50,137 bases of DNA from Flavobacterium gelidicaeli. Lineage in GTDB: Bacteria; Bacteroidota; Bacteroidia; Flavobacteriales; Flavobacteriaceae. The position numbers were made by a program, and so were the translations under genes. Each line of letters begins with the position of its first letter. The stretch's first letter is position 1. The notes under the pieces are model-generated. The model was not told where the DNA came from, did no database searches, and saw only the letters and a program-made list of their open reading frames with translations. The stretch spans positions 1 through 50,137 of the forward strand of contig NZ_JABSNK010000019.1 of assembly GCF_013294005.1 (NCBI RefSeq). Reading direction: 5' to 3'. Positions 1 through 8,537 of this stretch are shown piece after piece.

Positions 1-329
1 ACGTAGAAAATCGAAAATAAGACAATCAGGAAAATATAAATCCGTAAATAACTATAAAAGAGTGATCTAATCCTTAACTTAATGACATTGGCTACCATCC
101 CTCATGCAATTTGATTACTATTGAAAAAGTATAATTATCTAGAAGATATTTAAATCTAATTGTGTAATACCAATACTATTTATTAAAAAGTCCAATTGTC
201 AGTTCGAGCGGAGTCGAGTACAATTATTGCACCTCGACTGAGCTTTATGTGATTAAAATGATCTTGGTCTATAGGATACTGTTAGCGATGATTTTAAAGA
301 AACAAAACTTAAAAAACAACACCTATAAT
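1..329. other. Intergenic stretch at window start
   Basis: No convincing gene. A short open frame runs off the left edge and stops with TAA at 68-70 (about 22 residues, basic: RRKSKIRQ...YKRVI). It could be the last residues of a plus-strand gene cut by the window, but it is too short to assign. The rest is AT-rich and stop-rich, apart from the inverted repeat at 206-243 listed separately. Confidence 0.4.
206..243. repeat. Short imperfect inverted repeat (GAGTCGAG type)
   Basis: Left arm GAGCGGAGTCGAG (206-218) faces right arm CTCGACTGAGC (233-243). The reverse complement of the right arm matches the left arm at 9 of 11 positions, with a loop of about 14 bases. It is far more GC-rich than its surroundings. 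From memory, similar GTTCGAGCG.AGTCGAG palindromes are scattered between genes in Flavobacterium genomes; this was not checked. Function unknown. Confidence 0.5.
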
Positions 330-739
330 ATGAAGAAGAAAAGCTTACTAATTTTAATAATTCTTTTTGGTTGTTACTATTTGTATTCTTTTACAAGCGA
401 AAATATAAAATATGAAATACTAAATGAAATTATCAAGGATAATGAATTAACGCTATTTAAAATTTGTTCTAAATCAGATAAAATTGAAATCTTTGAAAAT
501 ATTTTAATCGTAAATTAAACAAGACTGAATTTTGTAAAATTATTCCAAATTGTGATATAAAGTATGAAATGCTCTATAAAATTTCAGTACCAATTGTTTC
601 ACCAGATAAACAAACAGTGATTATTAAAATTACCCAAGATTGTAACTGTATGTTAGGCGGAGAAAGTGGGACTTATCTTTATAGAAAAGTTAATGGAAAA
701 TGGAAAAGAATTAAAACTTTAAGTGGTTGGGTCAGTTAA
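330..739 (+). pseudogene. Small predicted lipoprotein, broken by a frameshift
   Basis: The first part starts at ATG 330 and ends at TAA 516-518. It has a basic N-terminus, a hydrophobic stretch and a lipobox-like LFGC, so it looks like a lipoprotein signal. A second frame is open from about 497 to TAA 737-739 and reads NRKLNKTEFCKIIPNCDIKY, then MLYKISVPIVSPDKQTVIIK and ends in KRIKTLSGWVS. Joining the two by restoring one missing base in the A/T runs near 496-507 gives one protein of about 136 residues. Longer starts upstream (249) are less likely because they put a tail before the signal peptide. The family is not recognised. It may be a true pseudogene, a phase-variable tract or a sequencing error. 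Confidence 0.6.
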
Positions 740-815
740 TAAAATAATCGTGATCAGCTGTTTTTATACAAGATGAATTTTTAAACATTATTAATGTCCT
801 TGTTTTCTAATAAAC

Positions 816-966
816 ACCAATCGCTGCCCAGGATAGTAATGAAAAGCCCGTAAACAAAGCCCCTTTAAAAACAAATCCCCAAACAGCGACCGTAGGAAGC
901 TCGTTTTGGGGATTATGTTTTATAGGTGGTGCGTGCGGACTTGTAATGTATAGCCTGAATTGGCAG
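816..966 (-). repeat. Long imperfect stem-loop element, copy A
   Basis: Contains a perfect 10-bp stem, AATCCCCAAA (874-883) with TTTGGGGATT (905-914). Its 21-base loop holds CGACCGTAGGAAGCTC, which nearly matches the loop of copy C (35885-35910, opposite strand). On the minus strand the distal arm (about 822-840) contains ACTATCCTGGGCAGCG, similar to the closing arm of copy C. It lies directly downstream of the Nudix gene, in that gene's orientation. It is the most diverged of the four copies. Not a recognised insertion sequence. Confidence 0.5.
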
Positions 967-991
967 ACTAAAAATAGGGTTTTTATTACTA

Positions 992-1573
992 TTAAATCAG
1001 TCCTTTTATTTTAGCGTGTTGTAATAATATAATTGTTTTGGCATCTTGAATTTCACCTGATTCGATCATGGCGTAAGCTTCGTTAAAGGTAATTTCAAGA
1101 ACCTCGATGTTTTCTTGCTCCTGTTCTAATCCACCGCCTTCGCTTACTTTTAAAGAAGCATCGTATTCGCCAAGAAACAAGTATAAAATCTCTGTTACAG
1201 CACCGGGTGACATATAAGTTTCCATTACTTTATGTACAGTTGTTAAGCGGTAACCCGCTTCCTCCTCAGTTTCTCTAATGATGCACTGCTCTGGATTGTC
1301 TTGGTCCAAAAGTCCCGCGCAAACTTCAATCATCATTCCGCTTTTATTGCCATTGAGGTAAGTGGGTAGTCTAAATTGACGGGTAAGAATTACTGTTTTA
1401 TTTGTGCTGTTATAAAGTAAAATGGCGGCACCGTTACCACGATCGTAGACTTCTCTTTTTTGAGTTATCCAGCTATTGTCATTTTTTTTAAAATCAAAGG
1501 TTACTTTGTTTAGGATATACCAATTGTCAGAAAGAAGTTCTGTTTTATGGATTTTTATTTCTGGATTGTACAT
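992..1573 (-). CDS. Nudix hydrolase, NudK-like (GDP-mannose pyrophosphatase type)
   Basis: A 193-residue cytosolic protein. The Nudix box is visible from G87 to G107, with the core R100-E101 and E104-E105-x-G107. The first acidic position of the classic box looks like Asn or Asp here. The surrounding sequence (QFRLPTYLNGN, MMIEVCAGLLD, ETYMSPGAVTEILYLFLGEY) resembles the E. coli NudK / ADP-ribose pyrophosphatase subgroup, which hydrolyses sugar nucleotides such as GDP-mannose. The substrate is inferred, since the subgroup also contains ADP-ribose and other activities. It is the last gene of a minus-strand run after purA, separated from it by a strong terminator, so it probably has its own promoter. 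Confidence 0.8.
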   Translation of the reverse strand: MYNPEIKIHKTELLSDNWYILNKVTFDFKKNDNSWITQKREVYDRGNGAAILLYNSTNKTVILTRQFRLPTYLNGNKSGMMIEVCAGLLDQDNPEQCIIRETEEEAGYRLTTVHKVMETYMSPGAVTEILYLFLGEYDASLKVSEGGGLEQEQENIEVLEITFNEAYAMIESGEIQDAKTIILLQHAKIKGLI

Positions 1574-1594
1574 TAGTGCTATTTTTGATAGGAA

Positions 1595-1624
1595 ATAAAA
1601 AACGCTCTGAAATTTCAGAGCGTT
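1595..1624 (-). terminator. Intrinsic terminator after purA
   Basis: A perfect 24-base palindrome, AACGCTCTGAAA/TTTCAGAGCGTT (1601-1624), is followed on the minus strand by a T-run (A-run at 1595-1600 on the plus strand). It sits just past the purA stop codon and before the Nudix gene. Confidence 0.85.
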
Positions 1625-1632
1625 TGTAAATA

Positions 1633-2904
1633 TTATTTAAGGATAGTTTGTTTTCTATCAGGTCCTACAGAGACAATCTTGATAGGCACTTCAACTTCTT
1701 TTTCAATGAATTCAATGTACTCTTTTAATTCAGTTGGTAGTTCCTCGTAAGTAGTCATACCTGTAAGATCAGCTTTCCAACCTTTAAACTCTTGGTAAAC
1801 AGGAGTTACGTTTTCTGGTTCGATATTGTAAGGGAAGTGAGCAATATTTTTTCCTTTGTAAGTATACTCAGTACATACTTTTAAAGTTTCAAATCCTGAA
1901 AGAACATCACCTTTCATCATCATTAATTGTGTTACACCATTCACTTGAACAGCGTATTTAAGAGCAACAAGATCTAACCAACCACAACGTCTTTGTCTTC
2001 CTGTTACAGATCCAAATTCGTTACCTACGCGTGCCATTGTTGTTCCGTCTTCGTCAAAAAGTTCAGTTGGGAACGGTCCGCTACCTACACGTGTTACATA
2101 AGCTTTGAAAATTCCGTATACTTCTTTGATTTTGTTTGGTGCAATACCTAAACCAGTACAAGCTCCAGCAGCAGTAGTGTTAGAAGACGTTACAAATGGA
2201 TATGTTCCAAAATCTACATCTAATAATGATCCTTGAGCTCCTTCACATAGAATAGATTTACCAGCTTTTTGAGCTTGGTGCATGTATTCCTCACTGTCAA
2301 TGAAATCTAATTTTTTAAGTTCTTCGATAGATTCAAAAAATTCTCTTTCAAGTTCAGCTAAGTTATATTGAATGTTTACATTGTGAAATTCTATCATTGC
2401 TTCATGCTTATCAGCAAGCGCTCTATATCTTTCTTTAAAATCTTCTAATTCAATGTCTCCAACACGTATTCCGTTTCTTCCCGTTTTGTCCATGTAAGTT
2501 GGACCAATACCTTTAAGAGTAGAACCAATCTTAGCTTTTCCTTTTGAAGCTTCAGAAGCTGCGTCTAATAGACGATGAGTAGGCAAGATAAGGTGTGCTT
2601 TTCTTGAAATGATTAATTTACTTTTGATGTCTAAATTGAATTTTTCAAGACCTTCAATCTCTTTTTGAAAAACTACAGGATCAATTACGACTCCGTTACC
2701 AATTACATTTACAGCAGTTTTATGAAAAATACCTGAAGGAATTGTTCTAAGAACATGTTTGATTCCGTCAAATTCTAACGTATGTCCTGCATTTGGTCCT
2801 CCTTGAAAACGAGCGATAATGTCATAGTTTGATGTAAGTACATCAACTATTTTTCCTTTTCCCTCATCTCCCCATTGTAATCCTAGTAATAAATCTACAG
2901 CCAT
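1633..2904 (-). CDS. purA: Adenylosuccinate synthetase
   Basis: PurA makes adenylosuccinate from IMP, aspartate and GTP, the first committed step to AMP. The 423-residue length is normal. The N-terminus LLGLQWGDEGKGKIVDVL is the GTP/IMP-binding signature, with the catalytic Asp and Lys in GDEGKGK. FQGGPNAGHTL follows near residue 34 and holds the catalytic His. GIGPTYMDK and the later CEGAQGSLLDVDFGTYPFVTSSNT and TGRQRRCGWLDLVALKYA are all typical. The gene follows rel and the Fur-like gene on the same strand with a 93-base gap, and ends at a strong hairpin terminator. Confidence 0.98.
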   Translation of the reverse strand: MAVDLLLGLQWGDEGKGKIVDVLTSNYDIIARFQGGPNAGHTLEFDGIKHVLRTIPSGIFHKTAVNVIGNGVVIDPVVFQKEIEGLEKFNLDIKSKLIISRKAHLILPTHRLLDAASEASKGKAKIGSTLKGIGPTYMDKTGRNGIRVGDIELEDFKERYRALADKHEAMIEFHNVNIQYNLAELEREFFESIEELKKLDFIDSEEYMHQAQKAGKSILCEGAQGSLLDVDFGTYPFVTSSNTTAAGACTGLGIAPNKIKEVYGIFKAYVTRVGSGPFPTELFDEDGTTMARVGNEFGSVTGRQRRCGWLDLVALKYAVQVNGVTQLMMMKGDVLSGFETLKVCTEYTYKGKNIAHFPYNIEPENVTPVYQEFKGWKADLTGMTTYEELPTELKEYIEFIEKEVEVPIKIVSVGPDRKQTILK

Positions 2905-2997
2905 TCTTATTATTATTTGTTGTTGCGACAGCTTAGTCTGTCAAATAGTTTTAATTTTGTCTTTTATATAATTTGCAATTTATATGGACTGCAAGTT

Positions 2998-3501
2998 TTA
3001 TTCTTCGATACTTTTCTCCGTTGGTATTTCTGGAACAATTTCAGGTTTTACGCCTTTTTTTACGCCATAAAAATACAAGGAGTGGTTCGTAATTTCTATA
3101 TCAAAAACCTCTTCTATAGTTTTTTTTATTGTTTGTATTCTGGGGTCACAAAATTCAATTACCTCGCCGGTATCTGTCATTATAATGTGATCGTGCTGTT
3201 TATCAAAATAGGATTTTTCATAGTGTGCTTGATTTTGTCCAAATTGATGTTTTCGAACTAAGGCACAGTCTAATAATAATTCTATAGTGTTATACAGCGT
3301 AGCCCTACTTACACGATAGTTCTTGTTTTTCATTTTGATATAAAGGTTTTCTATATCAAAATGTTCTTCACTTTCGTAAATTTCCTGCAGGATAGAATAG
3401 CGCTCAGGAGTCTTTCTATGGCCTTTTTTTTCAAGATACATTGTAAAAACATTTTTTACAATTTCTTGGTTTTTGTTGTTATCTATGGAAATGAGTGTCA
3501 T
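2998..3501 (-). CDS. Fur-family metal-responsive transcription regulator
   Basis: A 167-residue winged-helix regulator of the Fur/PerR family. The DNA-binding part is visible as GHRKTPERYSILQEIYES...FDIENLYIKMK...YRVSRATLYNTIELL. Metal-site histidines lie in the dimer domain (YFDKQHDHIIMTDTGEVIEFCD). The usual structural-zinc CxxC after the HDH motif is absent (IMTDTG replaces the xCxxC segment), and there is no second CxxC near the acidic C-terminus, so it is a cysteine-poor Fur without the structural zinc. ATG 3501 is preferred over TTG 3510 because a promoter element (3508-3515) overlaps that TTG. It lies between rel and purA, a linkage I recall from other Flavobacteriaceae. Metal specificity cannot be told. 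Confidence 0.85.
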   Translation of the reverse strand: MTLISIDNNKNQEIVKNVFTMYLEKKGHRKTPERYSILQEIYESEEHFDIENLYIKMKNKNYRVSRATLYNTIELLLDCALVRKHQFGQNQAHYEKSYFDKQHDHIIMTDTGEVIEFCDPRIQTIKKTIEEVFDIEITNHSLYFYGVKKGVKPEIVPEIPTEKSIEE

Positions 3502-3507
3502 ATCTGG

Positions 3508-3539
3508 CAAAGATAAATTTTTATTTTAATAGTTTTCAA
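3508..3539 (-). promoter_or_regulatory. Promoter of the Fur-like gene
   Basis: On the minus strand, TTG (3537-3539), then 21 bases, then TATCTTTG (3508-3515): a full match to the Bacteroidota pattern. The ATG begins six bases after the -7 element, so the transcript should have almost no leader. Confidence 0.65.
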
Positions 3540-3659
3540 GTTTAAATAGGTATAACAAGATAAATTTGTGAGTTTTTAAACAAAAACAAACTTAATTTAC
3601 TTTGTAACGCTACTCTTGTCGCGCTTTTGTACAAACTAAAACAGCTATTAAATTTTGGG

Positions 3660-5894
3660 TTATTTTTTATAGACTCTTGTTACTTTGTCTATTCCGTCTA
3701 TTTTCTTGATGTTTTCCATTAATTTTTTCAAAATGGTAATGTTTTGCACAACAACAATTAGTTGTCCTTTAAAAAGTCCTGCATCACCACTTAACGAAAT
3801 ACTTTGAATGTTAACGTGCATGTTGTTAGAAATAACTTTGGTCAACTGATTCGTTAGTCCTAAAGTATCCATCCCAGTAATATTAAGGATGGCTTTGAAT
3901 TCTTGTTGTGATGAATCGATCCATTTTGCCTGCATAATGCGGTAAGCATAATTTGATTGCATGGCAATAGCGTTAGGGCAATCTTTTTTATGGACTTTTA
4001 TTCCTTCATTAATGGTGACAAAACCAAACACTTGATCGCCTGGTATGGGATTGCAACAAGCAGAAAGTTTGTAATCTAGCTTGTCTTCATCTTTCCCAAA
4101 AACAAGCATGTCAAAATCATTACTTAATACTTGTTTGTGAATATCAGCGTCAGCAGTTGGCCCGCTACGTTTCATTTTGTTTTTGAAGAAATTAATTAGC
4201 GTATTGCTTTTTTGCGCAGCATAATCCTTCAACTGTTGGTTTTCTATAGATCCAACTCCCACGCGGTAAAACAAATCTAAACTTGTTTTTAATTGGAAGA
4301 AATTCACTAATTCATTAATAACCGACTCATTTACGGTAATCTTAAGGTGTTTTAATTTACGAGTAAGAATTTCTTTTCCTTCTTCGCCAATTTTTTTAGT
4401 ATTCTCGTTTAATACGTTTCTAATTTTATTTTTGGCACGGGAAGTAGTTACATAATCCAACCAGTTTATAGTTGGTTTTTGATTTGGCGAAGTGATAATT
4501 TCGACTTGATCGCCACTTTTTAACTCATAGTTTAATGGAACTAATTTTCCGTTGACACGAGTACCACGTGTTTTAATTCCGATTTCTGAGTGAATACTAA
4601 AAGCAAAATCCAGAGAGGTTGCTCCTTTAGGTAAGGACTTGATATCTCCTTTAGGTGTAAATATGTAGATTTCTTTAGAATATAAATTCATTTTGAAATC
4701 TTCGACAAAATCTACTGCACTCGTCTCAGAGTTTTCAAGTGCTTCTTTTAGTAGGTTCAACCAAGTGTCTAAACCACTTTCCTCAGTAGCTCCATTTTTA
4801 TATTTATAATGTGCAGCATATCCTTTTTCGGCAATTTCATCCATACGCTCACTGCGCACTTGAATCTCTACCCAGCGTCCTTTAGGTCCCATTACGGTAA
4901 TGTGTAAGGCTTCATAACCTGTAGATTTAGGTGATGAAATCCAGTCTCTTAATCGGCTAGGGCTGGGTCTATAATGGTCTGTAACAATTGAATAAATTTT
5001 CCAAGCTAGGAATTTCTCTTCATTGGGAGGTGATTTATAAACAATACGCAAGGCAAATTTGTCATAAACCTCATCAAAACTCACATTTTGAGCTTTCATT
5101 TTTCTACGAATAGAATAGATAGATTTAGGACGTCCTTTAATGATGTATTCTATGTTTTCAGCATCTAGGGATGTTTTTATAATATCAGAAATGTCTTTTA
5201 TATAAGCATCTTGCTGTTCTTTAGTTTCTTTAATTTTGCTTACAATATCATTGTAAACTGCGGGTTCAGTATATTTTAAACCTAAGTCTTCGAGTTTTGT
5301 TTTAATGTTATACAAACCCAAACGGTGTGCTAAAGGCGCGTAAATGTATAAAGTTTCTGAGGCAATTTTAACTTGTTTATAGTCGGCCATAGATTCCATC
5401 GTTTGCATGTTATGGAGTCTATCGGCTATTTTAATTAAGATAACGCGAACATCATCATTTAGCGTAAGCAACATTTTACGAAAATTCTCTGCTTGCATAG
5501 AGATGTTCATGTCTTTTTGCACCAATGAAATCTTAGTTAATCCCTCAACAAGTTGTGCTACTTTAGGATTAAACATGCGTTCAATATCTTTAACAGTAGT
5601 AGGGGTGTCTTCTACAACATCATGCATCAAGGCAGCGGCAATGGAGGTAGCTCCCAAACCAATCTCTGAGGCAACAATTTTTGCCACAGCAATGGGATGA
5701 AAAATATAGGCTTCCCCAGATTTTCTACGTTGATTCTTGTGCGCTTCTACAGCCACATCAAAAGCTTTCCTGATTAGTTTTTTGTCCTCTGGCGTTAGCG
5801 TTTGGTAACTAATACGTAGCAACTCTTTATATTCTTGTGCAATTGCTTTATTTTCTTTTTCTATATCTATTTCTGTCATAGCGGCATGGTTCAT
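3660..5894 (-). CDS. Bifunctional (p)ppGpp synthetase/hydrolase, RelA/SpoT family
   Basis: A 744-residue stringent-response enzyme that makes and degrades (p)ppGpp. In order: an HD hydrolase domain (H66, H91-D92 in ALMHDVVEDTPTT) and a synthetase domain (KGRPKSIYSIRRKM, DKFALRIVY, RLRDWISSPKSTGYEALHITV). Next come a TGS domain (IYIFTPKGDIKSLPKGATSLDFA, about 410-440), a Cys-rich conserved region (LSACCNPIPGDQVFGF) and a C-terminal ACT domain. The intact HD site and the basic RLRD signature point to a bifunctional Rel. A second in-frame ATG lies at 5879 (MTEIDIEKEN) and may be the true start. The gene heads the rel / fur-like / purA run. Confidence 0.96.
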   Translation of the reverse strand: MNHAAMTEIDIEKENKAIAQEYKELLRISYQTLTPEDKKLIRKAFDVAVEAHKNQRRKSGEAYIFHPIAVAKIVASEIGLGATSIAAALMHDVVEDTPTTVKDIERMFNPKVAQLVEGLTKISLVQKDMNISMQAENFRKMLLTLNDDVRVILIKIADRLHNMQTMESMADYKQVKIASETLYIYAPLAHRLGLYNIKTKLEDLGLKYTEPAVYNDIVSKIKETKEQQDAYIKDISDIIKTSLDAENIEYIIKGRPKSIYSIRRKMKAQNVSFDEVYDKFALRIVYKSPPNEEKFLAWKIYSIVTDHYRPSPSRLRDWISSPKSTGYEALHITVMGPKGRWVEIQVRSERMDEIAEKGYAAHYKYKNGATEESGLDTWLNLLKEALENSETSAVDFVEDFKMNLYSKEIYIFTPKGDIKSLPKGATSLDFAFSIHSEIGIKTRGTRVNGKLVPLNYELKSGDQVEIITSPNQKPTINWLDYVTTSRAKNKIRNVLNENTKKIGEEGKEILTRKLKHLKITVNESVINELVNFFQLKTSLDLFYRVGVGSIENQQLKDYAAQKSNTLINFFKNKMKRSGPTADADIHKQVLSNDFDMLVFGKDEDKLDYKLSACCNPIPGDQVFGFVTINEGIKVHKKDCPNAIAMQSNYAYRIMQAKWIDSSQQEFKAILNITGMDTLGLTNQLTKVISNNMHVNIQSISLSGDAGLFKGQLIVVVQNITILKKLMENIKKIDGIDKVTRVYKK

Positions 5895-5915
5895 TTTCTA
5901 AAAATAACGATAAGT

Positions 5916-5929
5916 TTGCATATATGCAA
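5916..5929. promoter_or_regulatory. Perfect palindrome upstream of rel
   Basis: TTGCATATATGCAA is a perfect 14-base palindrome 21 bases upstream of the rel ATG. It could be an operator, but no regulator is identified and short AT-rich palindromes can occur by chance. Confidence 0.35.
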
Positions 5930-5950
5930 GCACTAAATTTAGGACTCTAA

Positions 5951-5983
5951 GTAAAAATTAATGTCCGTTTTTTAGAACATTAA
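5951..5983 (-). terminator. Probable terminator of the serine hydrolase gene
   Basis: On the minus strand TTAATGT and ACATTAA (5977-5983 with 5958-5964) pair around a 12-base loop, followed by five Ts. The stem includes the stop codon of the hydrolase gene. The stem is short and AT-rich. Confidence 0.5.
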
Positions 5984-7530
5984 GGAGTCATTTTTTTAAA
6001 GTCTAAATCCTGAAAATCGTAACTAAAGTCGGTTAAATCAGATATTGGTTTCATTTTTAAACCGCTAACTGTTTCTGATTCATTTAATTCGAAAAATAAG
6101 TGAGCATCAGCATGAAAATAAGCGTTATCCCATTTTACGACATAATTTCCTTTTTTATAGAAAAACACTTCGCCTTTTAATTGAGAAGAACGTTTTGATT
6201 CAAAATAAATACGTCCTTTTTTTTCTGAAATAACGACTTCACCAAACCAATTGTCTCTATAAGTTCCTAAAATGGGGTCGTAGTCAATCTTGATTTTGTC
6301 TTTTTTATTTTTGGCTACAGCCGTCCAAACTTCTTCAGTAACTTTATCTGCCGAAGCTTCATTCGCTTTCATGCGGTTACTGTAAAGATTAACGTAATCT
6401 TCAGATGGGATTGCAAGGTAACTGTCTTTAATAGTGTTTGTAATGGCATTAAATGCCGCTCCGGATTGTTGATTAGTTAATACAATAATTCCCAATTGTA
6501 ATTCTGGAATATAAGTTGTTTGTGTAACGATTCCTTCTAACCCCCCAGTATGCGTTACTTGTTTGTATCCTTTTACATCACTTAAAAACCAACCTAAACC
6601 ATAGCCATTAAAGTGGGTGTTGTAGGGCGCTCTAGTTTTAGTAGGAATGATTGTTTGTAGCTGCCACATTTCATCATGTTCTTTCTGGGAGAATAATTGT
6701 TTGTTTTCGGGTCCATATTTTCCGTTATTCATTTGCATGATTGCCCATTTACTCAAATCATTTACGCTAGAGTAGATTCCGGCTGCAGCATCAAAAAGTT
6801 GGTTTTCATATCTTTTAATCACTTTTAATTTTCCATCAATAGGAACGTGGGGAGCAATAATATTAGCTGTGTCTTTTAATCGTACAAAAGAGGCAGCGCT
6901 ATGGTTCATTTCTAATGGTTTCATGATACGGTCTTCGATAAAATCAGCCCAGTTTTTGCCGCTTACCACATGAATGACTTCGCCAGCAACGATGTATAAC
7001 AAGTTGTCGTAGTCATACTTCGTTCTAAATCCCGAAACTGGTTTTAAGTACTGTAGATTTACAATAATATCTTGAGCGGTAAAATCGCTTCCATCAGGCC
7101 AAATCATTAAATCTCCTGCACCAAGACCTAATCCGCTTCTATGTGTTAATAAATCTCGAATGGTAAATTCTTGCGTTACGTAGTCATTGTACATCTTAAA
7201 ATCAGGAAGGTATTTTACCACTTTGTCATCCCAGTTTATTTTTCCTTCATCAACAAGTATAGCTAGAGCTGCACTTGTAAATGCTTTGCTATTTGATGCA
7301 ATCCCGAATAGGGTATTGGCATCTACTTTTTCCTTGGTGTCAATAGATTTTACCCCATATCCTTTAGATAAAACTACTTTTCCATCTTTGATGATGGCAA
7401 CTGCTATTCCAGGAACATTAAAAGCAGTTAACGTTTTGTTTACTAATTCGTCTACTTGAAGTTCTGTAATTTGAGCAAATGAACTTATGCTAAATGGAAA
7501 CAGTAATGCTAAAATAAAATATTTTTTCAT
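5980..7530 (-). CDS. Secreted beta-lactamase-fold serine hydrolase with C-terminal DUF3471-like domain
   Basis: A 516-residue exported protein with signal peptide MKKYFILALLFPFSISSFAQ. The class C beta-lactamase / D-alanyl-D-alanine peptidase fold is shown by S79-N-S-K82 (the SxxK nucleophile motif), a YxN-type tyrosine motif near residue 170 (YDYDNLLY) and HTGG near 330 in the KTG position. The last 110 residues (DPILGTYRDNWFGEVVISEK...YFHADAHLFFELNE) look like the DUF3471 domain seen after such hydrolases. It probably acts on peptides or esters in the periplasm; the substrate is unknown and antibiotic resistance should not be assumed. It lies 15 bases after the RNA methyltransferase gene and is probably cotranscribed with it. 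Confidence 0.88.
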   Translation of the reverse strand: MKKYFILALLFPFSISSFAQITELQVDELVNKTLTAFNVPGIAVAIIKDGKVVLSKGYGVKSIDTKEKVDANTLFGIASNSKAFTSAALAILVDEGKINWDDKVVKYLPDFKMYNDYVTQEFTIRDLLTHRSGLGLGAGDLMIWPDGSDFTAQDIIVNLQYLKPVSGFRTKYDYDNLLYIVAGEVIHVVSGKNWADFIEDRIMKPLEMNHSAASFVRLKDTANIIAPHVPIDGKLKVIKRYENQLFDAAAGIYSSVNDLSKWAIMQMNNGKYGPENKQLFSQKEHDEMWQLQTIIPTKTRAPYNTHFNGYGLGWFLSDVKGYKQVTHTGGLEGIVTQTTYIPELQLGIIVLTNQQSGAAFNAITNTIKDSYLAIPSEDYVNLYSNRMKANEASADKVTEEVWTAVAKNKKDKIKIDYDPILGTYRDNWFGEVVISEKKGRIYFESKRSSQLKGEVFFYKKGNYVVKWDNAYFHADAHLFFELNESETVSGLKMKPISDLTDFSYDFQDLDFKKMTP

Positions 7531-7545
7531 GTTGTGTTTTTTAAA

Positions 7546-8331
7546 TTAAAATCCGCGTTGTCTTTTAGCTTCAAATATCAAAATAGCTGCAGCTACAGAA
7601 ACATTCATACTATCAATTTCTCCTTGCATTGGGATAATAATATTTTGTGTAGCAGTATCACGCCATTCTTGTGTAAGTCCAGTAGCTTCAGTTCCTACAA
7701 CTAAGGCAGTTGGAGTCGTATAATCTTGCGTATGGTAAGAAGTAGAATTTTGTAAAGTAGCGCAATAAAAGTTTATGTTTCTCTCTTTCAAAAAAGCAAT
7801 AATTTCAGCCGTAGTTCCCGTTGCAATTTGGTTGGTAAATAAACAACCTACACTAGAGCGAACCACATTTGGGTTGTATAAATCACTTTTAGGGTTAGCA
7901 ATAATTACGGCGTCTAGTTTAGCTGCATCGGCAGTACGCAGTAATGCACCTATGTTTCCTGGTTTTTCAGGAGCTTCGGCAATTAAAATTAAAGGATTTT
8001 CTGAAAGTTTCAAATCCTTCAGTTGCATCGATTTTGTTTTGGCTACAGCCAAAACACCTTCGGTAGTATCGCGATAAGCTAGTTTTTGAAATACGTCTTT
8101 ATTGATTTCTATTAATTCTGTATTAGGAGCTATTTTTTTGGCTTCAATTTCACTACAAATTTCTGGAAAGAATAATACCGTTTCTAATTCGTAACCTCCT
8201 TTTAGTGCTAACGAAATTTCTCGTTGCCCTTCCATCAAAAAGCTGCCGCTTTGCTTACGGTTTTTTGCTTTTTCTTGCAAAAGGATTAGGGATTTTATAA
8301 AGGGATTTTGAACGGATGAGATTTGTTTCAA
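7546..8331 (-). CDS. TrmH/SpoU-family RNA 2'-O-methyltransferase
   Basis: A 261-residue SPOUT methyltransferase. The N-terminal RNA-binding substrate domain (SVQNPFIKSLILLQEKAKNR, GSFLMEGQREISLALKGG) leads to the knotted SAM domain with three SpoU motifs. These are LIAEAPEKPGNIGALLRTADA with its invariant Asn-Arg pair, ALVVGTEATGLTQEWRD, and IPMQGEIDSMNVSVAAAILIFE. It probably methylates a ribose in rRNA or tRNA. The start is TTG: an in-frame TAA lies three codons upstream and homologues, as I recall them, begin MKQISS. It leads a two-gene unit with the serine hydrolase. Confidence 0.9.
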   Translation of the reverse strand: MKQISSVQNPFIKSLILLQEKAKNRKQSGSFLMEGQREISLALKGGYELETVLFFPEICSEIEAKKIAPNTELIEINKDVFQKLAYRDTTEGVLAVAKTKSMQLKDLKLSENPLILIAEAPEKPGNIGALLRTADAAKLDAVIIANPKSDLYNPNVVRSSVGCLFTNQIATGTTAEIIAFLKERNINFYCATLQNSTSYHTQDYTTPTALVVGTEATGLTQEWRDTATQNIIIPMQGEIDSMNVSVAAAILIFEAKRQRGF

Positions 8332-8364
8332 TTGATTTTAAAATTTAATTATTAAAATAAATAA

Positions 8365-8372
8365 CAAAGATA
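8365..8372 (-). promoter_or_regulatory. Possible -7 element for the RNA methyltransferase gene
   Basis: TATCTTTG on the minus strand, 34 bases before the TTG start. It matches TAnnTTTG, but no good -33 TTG is visible at the right distance. Confidence 0.4.
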
Positions 8373-8459
8373 CATAGAGAAAATTCAGTTTTATAAATTT
8401 GGCGTACAATATTTAGCTTTTGAGTAAAGACTTTGACTAATAATGATAACAATAGTCTG

Positions 8460-8486
8460 TTGAAAGAAGTATTTTTTATAGTTTTG
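8460..8486 (+). promoter_or_regulatory. Promoter of the TRIC/UPF0126 gene
   Basis: TTG (8460-8462), 16 bases, TAGTTTTG (8479-8486). The spacing is one base short of the usual range. It lies inside the longest possible reading frame, which argues for the downstream ATG at 8538. Confidence 0.5.
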
Positions 8487-8537
8487 CCACAATTGCGACA
8501 CACACTAGTGGCTATTTTTTCATTATACAATATAATC

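Noticed and set aside
2..70. Short frame running in from the left edge (about 22 residues)
   Set aside because: Could be the end of a gene, but too short and without any recognisable signature; mentioned only in the intergenic entry.
2917..3261. Plus-strand frame of 114 codons
   Set aside because: It is the complement of the Fur-like gene; rich in Phe/Tyr as expected from an antisense frame of an AT-rich gene.
5980..7530. Antibiotic-resistance beta-lactamase
   Set aside because: The fold is shared with many esterases and peptidases, and the C-terminal DUF3471-like domain points to a housekeeping envelope hydrolase.
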